A stretch of 64,000 bases of DNA from Anaerotignum neopropionicum. Lineage in GTDB: Bacteria; Bacillota; Clostridia; Lachnospirales; Anaerotignaceae. The notes beneath the pieces are model-generated. The model was not told the DNA's origin, ran no database searches, and worked only from the letters and a program-made list of their open reading frames with translations. The stretch lies in assembly GCF_001571775.1 (NCBI RefSeq), contig NZ_LRVM01000006.1:124001-188000 (forward strand). The letters are read 5' to 3'. Made by a program: the position numbers and the translations under genes. Shown here one piece after another: positions 17,829 through 26,783 of this stretch; the first letter of the stretch is position 1; each line of letters begins with the position of its first letter.

Positions 17829-18428
17829 TTAAGAAATAGAGCCAAATTGATCAAAGGGATACAAACGGAAAATAACCTTCCCCACCAAATCCTTTTTTTT
17901 GATTGCACCGATGGAGGTTCTCCTGCTGTCTATGCTGGCATTTCTATTATCGCCCATTACAAAATAACTGCCCTCAGGCACAGTAAAAGGATAATCCATA
18001 TCACCATTTGTCATCATAGGCTCTTCAAGAAAAGGCTCCTCAATCAATTCATCATTCACATATAGAGAGTATTCAACATTTTCGCTATCTTCATTCCAAA
18101 CAATATCAATTTCATCCCCTGGCAAGCCAACGACACGTTTAATAATCTTTTCCCTTTGCCCGTCGGCATTCAACTGGCAAATTACAATATCTCCCTGCTT
18201 AGGCGCGGAGATAGATGTGGCTAATTTGTTAATAAATACCAAATCTCCATGGTGAAAATTTGGTACCATAGACGAGCCTTTTACATAAATCGTACCAAAT
18301 ACAAAGGTGCGCAACACCAAAACAAAGGCCAACATTATTATTAGCTGCAGCCAAGAAAAAACTTCTTTCTTTTTTACCGATTTTTCTTCCAATGGTTCTT
18401 GTTCACTTTGTTCTTGCATTTGCTCCAT
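17829..18428 (-). CDS. lepB: Signal peptidase I
   Basis: The 199-residue membrane-anchored protease has one N-terminal transmembrane segment (about 26-46). The Ser-Lys dyad is visible as Ser 53 in GSSMVP and Lys 97 in KRVVGLPGD, and box E is GDNRNASIDSR. It cleaves signal peptides of exported proteins at the outer face of the membrane. I start at ATG 18428, six bases after GGAGGAGG; the longer frame from 18488 reads through that site. It lies downstream of rplS but behind a terminator, so it may depend on read-through or its own promoter. Confidence 0.95.
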   Translation of the reverse strand: MEQMQEQSEQEPLEEKSVKKKEVFSWLQLIIMLAFVLVLRTFVFGTIYVKGSSMVPNFHHGDLVFINKLATSISAPKQGDIVICQLNADGQREKIIKRVVGLPGDEIDIVWNEDSENVEYSLYVNDELIEEPFLEEPMMTNGDMDYPFTVPEGSYFVMGDNRNASIDSRRTSIGAIKKKDLVGKVIFRLYPFDQFGSIS

Positions 18429-18488
18429 TTTTATCCTCCTCCAGCCTGCGTCTGCTGTGAAAAACGAATTCAACCCCTTGATTCTCAC

Positions 18489-18532
18489 TTTTTTTCGTAA
18501 AAGGCAAATTTCTTTGCCACTTACGAAAAAAA
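18489..18532 (-). repeat. Long hairpin after the rplS terminator, twin of 47951-47998
   Basis: Arms of 20 bases (TTTTTTTCGTAAAAGGCAAA at 18489-18508 and its near complement ending at 18532) pair with two mismatches around a four-base loop. In the minus sense its first arm contains the T-tract of the rplS terminator. A hairpin of the same size with similar arms (about 15 of 20 positions) follows rpmA. Confidence 0.7.
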
Positions 18533-18559
18533 CCTCGATGAAACAATTCCACCGAGGTA
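18526..18559 (-). terminator. Intrinsic terminator after rplS
   Basis: In the minus sense ACCTCG / CGAGGT is followed by TTTTTTT, a few bases past the rplS stop codon. The T-tract is shared with the long hairpin at 18489-18532. Confidence 0.75.
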
Positions 18560-18564
18560 AGTTT

Positions 18565-18909
18565 TTATCTTAATACTTCTTTTACTTTTGCTGCTTTACC
18601 AACTTTATCTCTCAAGTAGAAAAGTTTCGCACGTCTTACAATACCGCGTCTTACAACCTCGATACGGTCAATTCTAGGGGAGTGCAAAGGCCAAGTTCTT
18701 TCCACGCCAACACCAGAAGCAATACGTCTAACTGTAAAAGTTTCTCTAAGGCCGCCGCCCTGTCTTTTCAAAACAACGCCTTCAAACATCTGAAGTCTTT
18801 CTCTCGTTCCTTCTACTACCTTCGCATAAACGCGAACTGTATCACCAACGTTAAAAGGAGTTACTTCGCTTTTGAGCTGTTCATTTTCCAGTTCTCTAAT
18901 AATATCCAT
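18565..18909 (-). CDS. rplS: 50S ribosomal protein L19
   Basis: The 114-residue L19 is complete, from [13 protein letters not shown] to KVKEVLR, with the conserved centre [12 protein letters not shown] and [17 protein letters not shown]19 sits at the 30S-50S interface. ATG 18909 has GGAGGA six bases upstream; a longer frame from 18963 covers the leader. In many Firmicutes rplS follows rimM-trmD; here an AEC permease gene lies upstream and rplS has its own strong promoter. Confidence 0.98.
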   Translation of the reverse strand: MDIIRELENEQLKSEVTPFNVGDTVRVYAKVVEGTRERLQMFEGVVLKRQGGGLRETFTVRRIASGVGVERTWPLHSPRIDRIEVVRRGIVRRAKLFYLRDKVGKAAKVKEVLR

Positions 18910-18989
18910 TCCATTTCCTCCTTCCCTCAAAGACGTTCTTAATGCTATACTATTATGCATCATTGGACCATCCGTAATCGCATTTTTGA

Positions 18990-19018
18990 ATTATAACATA
19001 TCCCAAACGAGAGTGCAA
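18990..19018 (-). promoter_or_regulatory. Predicted strong promoter of rplS
   Basis: On the minus strand TTGCAC (19018-19013) and TATAAT (18995-18990) are 17 bases apart. The leader of about 75 bases could hold an autoregulatory L19 leader (it contains an AATG...CATT stem), but I cannot confirm a match to the known L19 leader. Confidence 0.75.
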
Positions 19019-19062
19019 GAATTTTCTTTCTTTTTCCCAACATTCCCACGCTCTCACTCAAA

Positions 19063-20001
19063 TCATAACCAAATGTGGCTGATTGCAACGCAAACAGGTA
19101 AAGTCGCCATAGAAAAAGCAGTTGTCAGCATCACCATTTTTGAAGAAATCTCCACACCCACACCATAACGTCCTACAATCATAGGCACAATGGCTGCCGA
19201 AGGCAACGCCATACCCACAAAAAATACAGTTTTGACGATAGGCTGTACCGGTATAAAATAAATAAACACAAATGCCATAATCGGCATCAATATCATTTTA
19301 ATCAGACTGGCCTCCAAAGTTTCCCGATCCCTCAATAAATATCTCAGCCCGCTATTTCCCGTTAAAGCGCCTATGTAAATTAAGGAAAGGGGGGTAGAAA
19401 TGCCGCCAAGGGAACTGATAAAGTCTTGCACAAAATATGGCAGGTGTGCCGTAAGACCAATCACTGATGCAAAAAGCCCCAATAAAATAGAAGAAATATT
19501 CGGGTTAATCGCTCCTTTTACTAAGGTGCGAAGCATCGTCCCTGGACTCTCACCTTTAATCCCCTTTATAATATATAATCCTACACTCCAAACGTAGAGA
19601 TTTAACCCCAGTACACCGGCTGACATATATACAACAGCCTCTTCCCCAAAAAACAACAAGGCAATGGGAAAGCCAATAAATGCATTATTTACAGATACTG
19701 CCGTAACCTCAAGCATGTTAAGATGAGCCTGGTCAAATTTACGAAAACCATAGTACCACCGAAGAATACGGCCAAAAATTAAGGAAGCAACAACATGCAG
19801 ACCAACCATTGTTGCAAAATTTGTCAGCATTTCACTTTCCACTTTGGTATTGGCAAGGCTGGAAAACAGCAATGCAGGAATCGTAAAAAAAAGCACAATA
19901 TTACCCACACCAACGGTCATTTCATCATTCAAAAAGCCTTTTCTGCTGGCAAAGTAACCTACAGCCATTAACGCAAATAAAACAAAAAATTGACCAAACA
20001 T
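19063..20001 (-). CDS. AEC-family permease (auxin efflux carrier type)
   Basis: The 312-residue membrane protein has about ten helices in two halves and the family features near FFTIPALLFSSLAN and SVNNAFIGFPI. Bacterial members move malonate, malate, lactate or related organic acids. The substrate here is unknown. GGGAGAAG precedes ATG 20001 and a promoter lies at 20083-20111. It is divergent from the TetR gene, so that regulator could control it. Confidence 0.85.
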   Translation of the reverse strand: MFGQFFVLFALMAVGYFASRKGFLNDEMTVGVGNIVLFFTIPALLFSSLANTKVESEMLTNFATMVGLHVVASLIFGRILRWYYGFRKFDQAHLNMLEVTAVSVNNAFIGFPIALLFFGEEAVVYMSAGVLGLNLYVWSVGLYIIKGIKGESPGTMLRTLVKGAINPNISSILLGLFASVIGLTAHLPYFVQDFISSLGGISTPLSLIYIGALTGNSGLRYLLRDRETLEASLIKMILMPIMAFVFIYFIPVQPIVKTVFFVGMALPSAAIVPMIVGRYGVGVEISSKMVMLTTAFSMATLPVCVAISHIWL

Positions 20002-20082
20002 ATACTTCTCCCTCGCTTACGCTCTTTTGTATGGGCCAAACGCCTCTTCATGCCAGACCTAAAACAACATTATGTTTTCTTA

Positions 20083-20111
20083 ATCTTAGCAAAAAACTAG
20101 GAAAATAGCAA
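20083..20111 (-). promoter_or_regulatory. Predicted promoter of the AEC permease
   Basis: On the minus strand TTGCTA (20111-20106) and TGC-TAAGAT (-10 at 20088-20083) are 17 bases apart with an extended -10. Confidence 0.55.
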
Positions 20112-20322
20112 CTCTTTTGCAAAGGAAGAAAGCCATATTTTCTCCTCAAAAAAGCTTCCTTTCTTTGTCACTCCCCCCGGGGGAATTCATAATACATGCA
20201 AAGACTCTTCCCAATTCAGACAAAAAATGTTATTTTATATATATATTATTCATAATCTAGTAATAGGGCATGCATTAATTATCCGGCAATGTTTTTGCAA
20301 AAAAGATTAGAGGTGGGCAACG
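20112..20322. other. Divergent control region of the AEC and TetR genes
   Basis: No gene. It contains the palindrome TCCCCC-C-GGGGGA (20172-20184), which stands out against AT-rich flanks and could be an operator, and a run of alternating TA near 20236-20250 close to where a plus-strand promoter for the TetR gene would be. AGAGGTGGG before 20323 is the TetR ribosome binding site. Confidence 0.4.
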
Positions 20323-20904
20323 ATGTCGCTGTTTACAAAAAAAGCAATCCATGAAGTGTTTTTAAACCTTCTTTTTAAAAAATCCTTTGATAAAATCACG
20401 GTGAAGGATATCGTTGAAGAATGTGGAATAAATCGTAATACCTTCTACTATTATTATAAAGACATTTATGACCTTTTGGAGGACGTTTTACTCACCGAAA
20501 CAAAGAAGGTGCTGGAGGATCAGCAAAGCTCTCACACCTGCTATGAAGAATTTTTACGAATTGCCGCCTTTATTACAAGCTATAAAACCTCCATTTCCCA
20601 TATATTCTACTCCAAAAGCAGAGATGTTTTTGTAAGCTATTTATATGATATTTCAGAGATAATTTTGCAAAATTACATTGATCATCTTAAGGTCAGCATA
20701 AATATTTCTGAGCAAAACAAAAAATTTGTCTGTGATTTTTATCGTTTTTCATTGGTAGGAATGATTATTAATTGGATCAAAAATGGCATGGAGGAGGATT
20801 CCCTCATATTCCTAAAAAAAATGTCCGATATTTTTGAAAACACAGTAGAAATCGCCTTGCAATTTAATCAAACTGAAAACAAAAATCAGACAATTTCGGA
20901 ATAA
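20323..20904 (+). CDS. TetR/AcrR-family transcriptional regulator
   Basis: The 193-residue protein has a TetR-type N-terminal helix-turn-helix (about 8-55: FKKSFDKITVKDIVEECGINRNTFYYYYKDI), with TFYYYYKD the typical recognition-helix end, and an all-helical ligand/dimer domain. The ligand is unknown. It begins a plus-strand group with DUF308 and radical SAM genes and is divergent from the AEC permease, so it probably controls one or both. Confidence 0.9.
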   Translation: MSLFTKKAIHEVFLNLLFKKSFDKITVKDIVEECGINRNTFYYYYKDIYDLLEDVLLTETKKVLEDQQSSHTCYEEFLRIAAFITSYKTSISHIFYSKSRDVFVSYLYDISEIILQNYIDHLKVSINISEQNKKFVCDFYRFSLVGMIINWIKNGMEEDSLIFLKKMSDIFENTVEIALQFNQTENKNQTISE

Positions 20905-20996
20905 TGCCTAAAATTTGTGCATTATTCTTTTTTTATCCGTACTATTCCAAACTGCAAAGGGATAAACTAGCTGTAGCAGAAAAAGGAGGTGTAAGC

Positions 20997-21530
20997 TTGA
21001 AAACGATGTGCAAAACGAAATTCGTCTCCTGTATACCGGCTTTCATTTTTATCATCATAGGATGCTACCTGCTTCCTCGCCCGGAAATTTCTTTTCAAGC
21101 TCTTTGCTATCTTCTGGGTATTGTCTTTATGGGATACGGAGTCATTAAATTAATTTGCTATTTTGCCAAAGATATTTACCAACTGGCATTTCAATTTGAT
21201 TTTGCCATGGGACTTTTTTCTTTGACCATGGGTTTGCTCATTTTTTATTTTGTCCAACCCATTTCCACCATCTTCTCCACCGTTATTGGAATCATTATTT
21301 TCATTGACGCCGTATTAAAAATTCAAACCACCCTAGATGCGAAAAAATTCGGGCTGGAAAAATGGTGGCTGATTCTAATTTTAGCAATTGCAACTGCTTT
21401 AGCGGCCTGTTTTCTCATTGTGAAGCCCATGGGAACGATTTATACAATACTTCATTTCCTTGGCCTTAACTTTATTTTAGACGGTTGCCTCAACCTTTGG
21501 ATCGTTCTTTATACAGTCAAGGTAGTATAA
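20997..21530 (+). CDS. DUF308/HdeD-like membrane protein
   Basis: About 177 residues with six predicted membrane helices in three similar hairpins, the layout of HdeD/DUF308 proteins. HdeD contributes to acid resistance in E. coli; the function of Clostridia members is not established. I choose the TTG at 20997 because AAAGGAGGTG stands seven bases upstream; the longer frame from 20904 runs through this site and overlaps the TetR stop. It is co-directional with TetR and the radical SAM gene 75 bases downstream, suggesting one operon. Confidence 0.78.
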   Translation: MKTMCKTKFVSCIPAFIFIIIGCYLLPRPEISFQALCYLLGIVFMGYGVIKLICYFAKDIYQLAFQFDFAMGLFSLTMGLLIFYFVQPISTIFSTVIGIIIFIDAVLKIQTTLDAKKFGLEKWWLILILAIATALAACFLIVKPMGTIYTILHFLGLNFILDGCLNLWIVLYTVKVV

Positions 21531-21604
21531 TAAAGCACCCTTATCATTGCTTCCTAACCAAAAATTAGAAATGTTTAAAACAAAAAAGAATTGGAGGAAT
21601 TACT

Positions 21605-23029
21605 ATGAGAACACTTTCACATACGGCAGAGAGAATGGCCTTTAGCACAGCCATAAACGCCGTACTACATAGCGCAGAGGAAAACAGAGAAAAAACGGTT
21701 TTAAAGCTGATTGACCTCATAGGGAAATTCATGTCAGACGAAAAACTGGATATCAATTTCAACACCGCCAAGGAACTAATTTCCAATGAAGAAAGCGCTT
21801 TACATAAATACACCGATCGGCTTTTTGAAGAAGTTCATCCTCATGTTTTAAAAACAACCGCCCTGAACTTAGGCTTTGAATCCTTCTTTAATGGCACAAA
21901 AACCATTCGAAAAATGCGAGAAATTCACCAATGCAACGTACCCTGGTTAATACTCATGGACCCCACCAGTGCTTGTAATTTACATTGCACAGGTTGTTGG
22001 GCTGCGGAATACGGAAATAAACTAAACCTTTCCTTTGAAGAAATGGATCGTGTCATCACACAAGGCAAAGAGCTGGGCATTTATTTTTATATGATGACCG
22101 GTGGAGAGCCTTTGGTTAGAAAAGCCGACATTATCCGTCTATGCAAAAAACATAATGATTGTGCTTTTCTGGCGTATACCAACGGAACCTTGGTTGACGA
22201 AGCATTTTGTAAAGAAATGCAAGCGGTTGGCAATTTTTATTTGGCCATTAGCCTGGAGGGTTTCTCAGAGGTGAATGATTTGCGCCGCGGTGAAGGTGTT
22301 TATGAAAAGGTAATGTATGCCATGGATTTGCTTAAAAAATACGGCTTAATTTTTGGCACCTCCATTTGTTACACCTCAAAAAACATTGAAACCGTAGTCA
22401 GCGAAGAATTCGTTGATTTAATGATTGAAAAAGGATGCCGCTATGCCTTTTACTTCCACTATATGCCTGTAGGAAATGATGCAGTGGTAGATTTACTGCC
22501 CACAGTCGCCCAGCGTAAATTTATGCATCAGCGTGTTCGGGAAATCAGAAATATGAGCCACGGAAAAGGCCTCTTCACCATGGACTTCCAAAATGATGGA
22601 GAGTTTGTTGGCGGTTGCATTGCCGGGGGAAGAAACTACTTCCATATTAATGCCAATGGCGATGCGGAGCCTTGTGTATTTATTCATTTTTCCAATGCAA
22701 ACATTCGCACACATACCCTCTTGGAAATTTTAAAACAACCAATTTTTATGGCTTACTATAATAATCAGCCCTTTAATAAAAACCATTTGAGGCCTTGCCC
22801 CATGCTTGAAAACCCTGAATTTCTTGAAAAAATAGTAAAAGAAACGGGAGCAAAATCCACTGATCTTAAGTCCCCTGAATCTGCCGAGCACCTTTGTGCA
22901 AAATGCCAGGAATATGCAAAAGCGTGGGCGCCTTGTGCCGAAGACCTTTGGGAACAAGCCCCTCATGCACAACGTAAATATGAAAACTATAAGCCGGAAA
23001 ACTGCACCAATCATCGGGTTGTTTCTTGA
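21605..23029 (+). CDS. Radical SAM protein with SPASM-like C-terminus, function unknown
   Basis: The 474-residue protein has an N-terminal helical domain of about 110 residues, then the radical SAM core with the cluster cysteines 124, 128 and 131 (CNLHCTGC), the MTGGEPL strand and a C-terminal cysteine-rich region (GGCIAGG, EPCVFIHF, RPCPMLENP, CAKCQEYAKAWAPC) that could bind further iron-sulfur clusters. No B12 domain is seen. SPASM proteins often modify peptides, but no precursor peptide gene is visible. Operon partners are a TetR regulator and a six-helix membrane protein, so a membrane or lipid substrate is conceivable. AATTGGAGGAATTACT precedes the ATG. Confidence 0.88.
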   Translation: MRTLSHTAERMAFSTAINAVLHSAEENREKTVLKLIDLIGKFMSDEKLDINFNTAKELISNEESALHKYTDRLFEEVHPHVLKTTALNLGFESFFNGTKTIRKMREIHQCNVPWLILMDPTSACNLHCTGCWAAEYGNKLNLSFEEMDRVITQGKELGIYFYMMTGGEPLVRKADIIRLCKKHNDCAFLAYTNGTLVDEAFCKEMQAVGNFYLAISLEGFSEVNDLRRGEGVYEKVMYAMDLLKKYGLIFGTSICYTSKNIETVVSEEFVDLMIEKGCRYAFYFHYMPVGNDAVVDLLPTVAQRKFMHQRVREIRNMSHGKGLFTMDFQNDGEFVGGCIAGGRNYFHINANGDAEPCVFIHFSNANIRTHTLLEILKQPIFMAYYNNQPFNKNHLRPCPMLENPEFLEKIVKETGAKSTDLKSPESAEHLCAKCQEYAKAWAPCAEDLWEQAPHAQRKYENYKPENCTNHRVVS

Positions 23030-23097
23030 TCAGTAAATGCAAACACCCCCTCGTATAATGAAAACGAAAATTTTCTGCATTTTCTTCCACAATATTT

Positions 23098-23130
23098 AAA
23101 AGGCTGATATCCAAATAATATCAGCCTTTC
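23098..23130 (+). terminator. Terminator between the radical SAM gene and apt, convergent
   Basis: AAGGCTGATAT / ATATCAGCCTT with a seven-base loop. T-tracts are short on both strands (TTTCTT plus, TTTT minus), but the stem and convergent position support a shared terminator. Confidence 0.65.
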
Positions 23131-23180
23131 TTATGAAAAAGCCCCACTCCCAAGTTTAAGGTTAGCTTTTTCCAATATTT

Positions 23181-23693
23181 TTAATAGTTTATTACTGTAT
23201 TCACATTATATCCATTCAGAACTTCCCTGCCATTTAAAAAATCCAGCTCAATCAAAAAATTTAACGAAACCACTTCTGCGCCTATGCTTTCCACCATATC
23301 CACAATGGCCTTTGCAGTTCCCCCTGTTGCCAAAAGATCATCCACAATTACAACCTTTTGCCCTGGCTGCACCGCATCCTTATGCATTTCAATGACAGCC
23401 TTGCCATACTCCAAGGAATACTCCTTGCTAACAACCTCAGCAGGAAGCTTACCTTTTTTGCGAATGGGGATAAATCCCTTTTTTAAGTTATACGCAATTG
23501 GCATTCCAAAAATAAAACCTCTGGATTCAGGCCCCAAAATCAAGTCAAATTCCTGTCCCACCAGTTTTTTTTGCATCTGTCCCACCGCTTCTGTCAGAGC
23601 ATCTGCATCCTTCAGCAAAGTGGTAATATCCCGAAACATAACACCTTTCTCAGGGTAATCTGGGATAGATCTGATTTTATCTTTTAATTCCAT
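23181..23693 (-). CDS. apt: Adenine phosphoribosyltransferase
   Basis: The 170-residue purine salvage enzyme converts adenine and PRPP to AMP. The PRPP-binding motif VVIVDDLLATGGTA and the family segment PESRGFIFG are present. It starts 12 bases after recJ and follows the usual secD-secF-recJ-apt order. In most Clostridia relA comes next, but here a terminator and the convergent radical SAM operon follow. Confidence 0.97.
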   Translation of the reverse strand: MELKDKIRSIPDYPEKGVMFRDITTLLKDADALTEAVGQMQKKLVGQEFDLILGPESRGFIFGMPIAYNLKKGFIPIRKKGKLPAEVVSKEYSLEYGKAVIEMHKDAVQPGQKVVIVDDLLATGGTAKAIVDMVESIGAEVVSLNFLIELDFLNGREVLNGYNVNTVINY

Positions 23694-23705
23694 TTTTGCT
23701 CCTCC

Positions 23706-25481
23706 TTATTTTGAAAGCCTGAAATCTTTAATCATTAATTGCACAGAACTTCTACCGTTATATGTATTTATTTCTATACTATATACAAAATCAAATTTGT
23801 GCGCTATTTTCCCACCGTTCATCATTTTATCACATTCCTCTTGCGGATACAATTCTTTTAATAAATTCAGCATTTCTACGTATCCGTCAAAGGATAGCGC
23901 CGCCATGCGTACGCCACTTTTCTCCTCGGATAAAGTCATGCGAAGGATGTCTTTGTTTTTCCCGATCAAATCCACCCTGTCCACCGAAATACTTTTAGAA
24001 CCAAATAACGGCGCATGATTTTCTTTGCCAAAGGGCGCCAACGATTGAATCTCCTTTGCCAACTCCATGTCGATTTCCGCAAACCCCAACTGCTTTTCCA
24101 ATCGCAAAATAGGGGTCATTTGTTCCTTCGTCAGCTGACATTCCTCGTTTAATTTTTTTCTTAAAACAGAAATATTTTCTTTCGGCAGGGACAGCCCCGC
24201 AGCCATGGCATGTCCTCCAAAACGGCTGAATAACTCCTTGCACCGAAAAAGCGCCTGAAATAAATCGTACCCCTCAATGCTTCTGCCTGAGCCTTTGGCT
24301 CCATCCTCACTGGAAGTAATGACAATCACAGGCCGATAATAACGTTCCTTGATCTTGCCTGCAACAATCCCCGCAATGCTTTCATGGGTGTCCACATCAT
24401 ATAACACAAGAACCCTTTCTTTTGATAACTCGTCCCTCTGGATATACTCCATTGCTCGCACCGTAGCTTGGGTGGTAAGGCTTTTTCTTTCTTCGTTAAG
24501 TCTTACTAACGTTTTTGCAATCTCCCTTGCTTTCGCCTCATCCTCTTCGCAAAAAAGCTCCACGGCTTTTTGGCCGCTTTCCAGCCGCCCCGTAGCATTT
24601 ATGCACGGCCCCAAGATAAAACCCAAATGATATTCGCTGATATGCTTCCCCACGATTCCTGTTTCTTCCATCAAAACCCGCAGACCTGTATTTGTTGTTT
24701 TCGGTATTTCATCTAAACCCCAGCGAACCAAAATTCTGTTTTCGTCCAATAAATCCACAATATCGCAAACGGTTGCAAGGGCACCAAAGCATAAACACTC
24801 TTTTTCCAAGGCCTCGTCCCTTATTCCAAAAACATTTAATAACGCTAATGCAAATTTGTATGCAATTCCGCCTGCACAAAGCATAGAAAAAGGATAGCTG
24901 CAGTCCTTTTGCTTGGGATCAATTATCCCATCAGCATCAGGAAGCACATCCTTCTTTTCTCCATTGATCTCCAAAAAACCAGGCTCATGATGGTCTAAAA
25001 TCACAACAGTCATTCCAAGTTCTTTTGCTCTTTGGGTTTCTTCCAAAGCAGAAATACCATTGTCGCAAGTAAAGAGTACCTCCACCCCTTCCTTTGCCAA
25101 TTGCTCTATGGCTTCCACATTAAGCCCATAACCTTCCCTTTGCCTATGGGGCACATAATAAATTGCATCCCCGCCACATCTTAAAATGGTTCTAAAAAGT
25201 ATGGTGGTACTCATAACGCCATCCACGTCATAATCACCGTAAACAGCAATTTTCTTATTTTCCTTGATTCCTTGGGCAATCAAATCAATACCCAAGGCCA
25301 TATCTTTCATTAAAAAAGGTTCCCTCAGATCCTCTAGGGTTCCATACATAAAGTTCCGTGCGTACTGTCGCTCTCCCAATCCTCTGTTTGCAAGAACGCA
25401 AGCAACAGCTTCCTTCATTCCCAGTTCCTCAGCCATAACAGCCGTATCTATTTTGGATCTTTTCAACAACCATCGTTTCAT
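23706..25481 (-). CDS. recJ: Single-stranded-DNA-specific exonuclease RecJ
   Basis: At 591 residues this is a normal-length RecJ. Motifs of the DHH superfamily are YGDYDVDGVMST (81-92) and LDHHEP, and the DHHA1 domain shows GHAMAAG. RecJ is a 5'-3' exonuclease used in recombination and mismatch or base excision repair. The gene precedes apt by 12 bases. Upstream lie copy C of the dispersed element and the secF terminator, so recJ-apt must have their own promoter. Confidence 0.96.
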   Translation of the reverse strand: MKRWLLKRSKIDTAVMAEELGMKEAVACVLANRGLGERQYARNFMYGTLEDLREPFLMKDMALGIDLIAQGIKENKKIAVYGDYDVDGVMSTTILFRTILRCGGDAIYYVPHRQREGYGLNVEAIEQLAKEGVEVLFTCDNGISALEETQRAKELGMTVVILDHHEPGFLEINGEKKDVLPDADGIIDPKQKDCSYPFSMLCAGGIAYKFALALLNVFGIRDEALEKECLCFGALATVCDIVDLLDENRILVRWGLDEIPKTTNTGLRVLMEETGIVGKHISEYHLGFILGPCINATGRLESGQKAVELFCEEDEAKAREIAKTLVRLNEERKSLTTQATVRAMEYIQRDELSKERVLVLYDVDTHESIAGIVAGKIKERYYRPVIVITSSEDGAKGSGRSIEGYDLFQALFRCKELFSRFGGHAMAAGLSLPKENISVLRKKLNEECQLTKEQMTPILRLEKQLGFAEIDMELAKEIQSLAPFGKENHAPLFGSKSISVDRVDLIGKNKDILRMTLSEEKSGVRMAALSFDGYVEMLNLLKELYPQEECDKMMNGGKIAHKFDFVYSIEINTYNGRSSVQLMIKDFRLSK

Positions 25482-25640
25482 CCAAACAACTCCTTTAACC
25501 CCACTATTATATCATATTAAGGAGGAAATGGAACAGCAAATCTCTCACCTCCTATCTTGTTAAAATTAAAAGCCAGCAGTTCCTCTGCCTATCCCTTTTA
25601 ATTTTTGTGAAAAAGCACGTTGTTGCTGTAAAACCCGAAA

Positions 25641-25795
25641 ACACCTTGGGCGTTGCACAGACCCACTTGCTTTTTGAAAAAAACAAGACAAAAAACTTTT
25701 ACTAAAACCCCATTTTCATGGGGTTTTAGCTGGATCAATGGGTGAAACCCTTGTTGGTGTTTGAATACAAAGCCCTCAAGGTTTTGACTTTGTCT
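25641..25795 (-). repeat. Dispersed multi-hairpin element, copy C
   Basis: Minus-sense copy between the secF terminator and recJ. The CAAGGGT-type second hairpin and the CTTG...CAAG fourth hairpin are recognisable, the first hairpin is decayed, and the variable third stem is strong (11 base pairs, CTAAAACCCCA / TGGGGTTTTAG, 25702-25729) with a sequence unlike other copies. The hairpin-1 end reads CTTTGTCT at 25788-25795; the opposite end has lost the AGAC. Confidence 0.8.
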
Positions 25796-25843
25796 ACGTT
25801 CCTACTACCCACAGAGCAGGTGGTTTTATCAAGCTAGGGCGAA

Positions 25844-25882
25844 CAAAAAAAACAGCAAGGACAATGCCCTGCTGTTTTTTTT
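25844..25882 (-). terminator. Intrinsic terminator after secF
   Basis: AAAAACAGCA / TGCTGTTTTTTTT with an interrupted stem and short loop, 13 bases past the secF stop codon; long T-tract on the minus strand. Confidence 0.85.
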
Positions 25883-25894
25883 CGGTATGTTAAA

Positions 25895-26779
25895 TTACTT
25901 TTCTCTCTTTGGCAGTAAAGTATACCAAACAGAACCGGAAATACAAATCGAGGAATACGCCCCAACAATGATACCTACCATCATAGGAAGAGCAAATTCT
26001 TTAATAGACTGAACGCCAATTACATAAATCGCACCTACGGTAAAGAACGTAGTAACAGAAGTATTAATGGATCTGGCCAATGTTTGTGTGATGCTTTTAT
26101 TGATTTTTTCAGCTGTTTCACGAGGTGAAAATCTATCATGATTTTCACGAATTCGATCAAAAATTACAATGGTTGCATTTACCGAATACCCAAGAACCGT
26201 TAAAATTACGGCTATAAACGCATTATTTACAGGAATGCGGAAAATAGCATATGCCGCAATAACAATCAAAACATCATGAACCAAAGCGATAATTGCACTG
26301 CCGCCCGCTCTAATGTCCTTAAAACGAATGGAAATATAGATCAGCATTGCAACACAAGCAAGTAACGTCGCCTTCATTGCTGCTTTTTGCATTTCTGAGC
26401 TTACCGTGCCACTTACATCTTCCGATTCTTTCACAACCGAAGAAGGGAATTCTGCCTTGAGGGCCTCCCCCAAATCTGCTCTTGTTTGGCTATCAATGGA
26501 TTGTAGTTTTACCGCAACCTCATTTGTTCCAATAATATCTTGAATTTGCGGACTATTTTGCCCTGTAACATCAAAAATAATCTGCTTCAGTTTTTCATGT
26601 TCAAAAGCCTCACCCATGTCAATTCCCATGGCAGTACCGCCTGTAAATTCCACATCCCAATTCAGCATACCGTTGCCCTTGCTGGCTTGATAAAACATTG
26701 CTGCAAAGCCAATCATAATCAGTATCAAGGAAAGGGCAAAAAATCTCTTTCTGTTTTCAATTATTTTCATTTTTGCCAC
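25895..26779 (-). CDS. secF: Protein translocase subunit SecF
   Basis: The 294-residue membrane protein has the SecF layout: first helix, a periplasmic-type domain of about 100 residues with EFTGGTAM, then five helices including the signature GYSVNATIVIFDRIRE. It works with SecD using the proton motive force to help SecYEG export. It starts four bases after secD and ends in a terminator. Unlike B. subtilis, secD and secF are separate genes here. Confidence 0.97.
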   Translation of the reverse strand: MAKMKIIENRKRFFALSLILIMIGFAAMFYQASKGNGMLNWDVEFTGGTAMGIDMGEAFEHEKLKQIIFDVTGQNSPQIQDIIGTNEVAVKLQSIDSQTRADLGEALKAEFPSSVVKESEDVSGTVSSEMQKAAMKATLLACVAMLIYISIRFKDIRAGGSAIIALVHDVLIVIAAYAIFRIPVNNAFIAVILTVLGYSVNATIVIFDRIRENHDRFSPRETAEKINKSITQTLARSINTSVTTFFTVGAIYVIGVQSIKEFALPMMVGIIVGAYSSICISGSVWYTLLPKREK

Positions 26780-26783
26780 CTCC

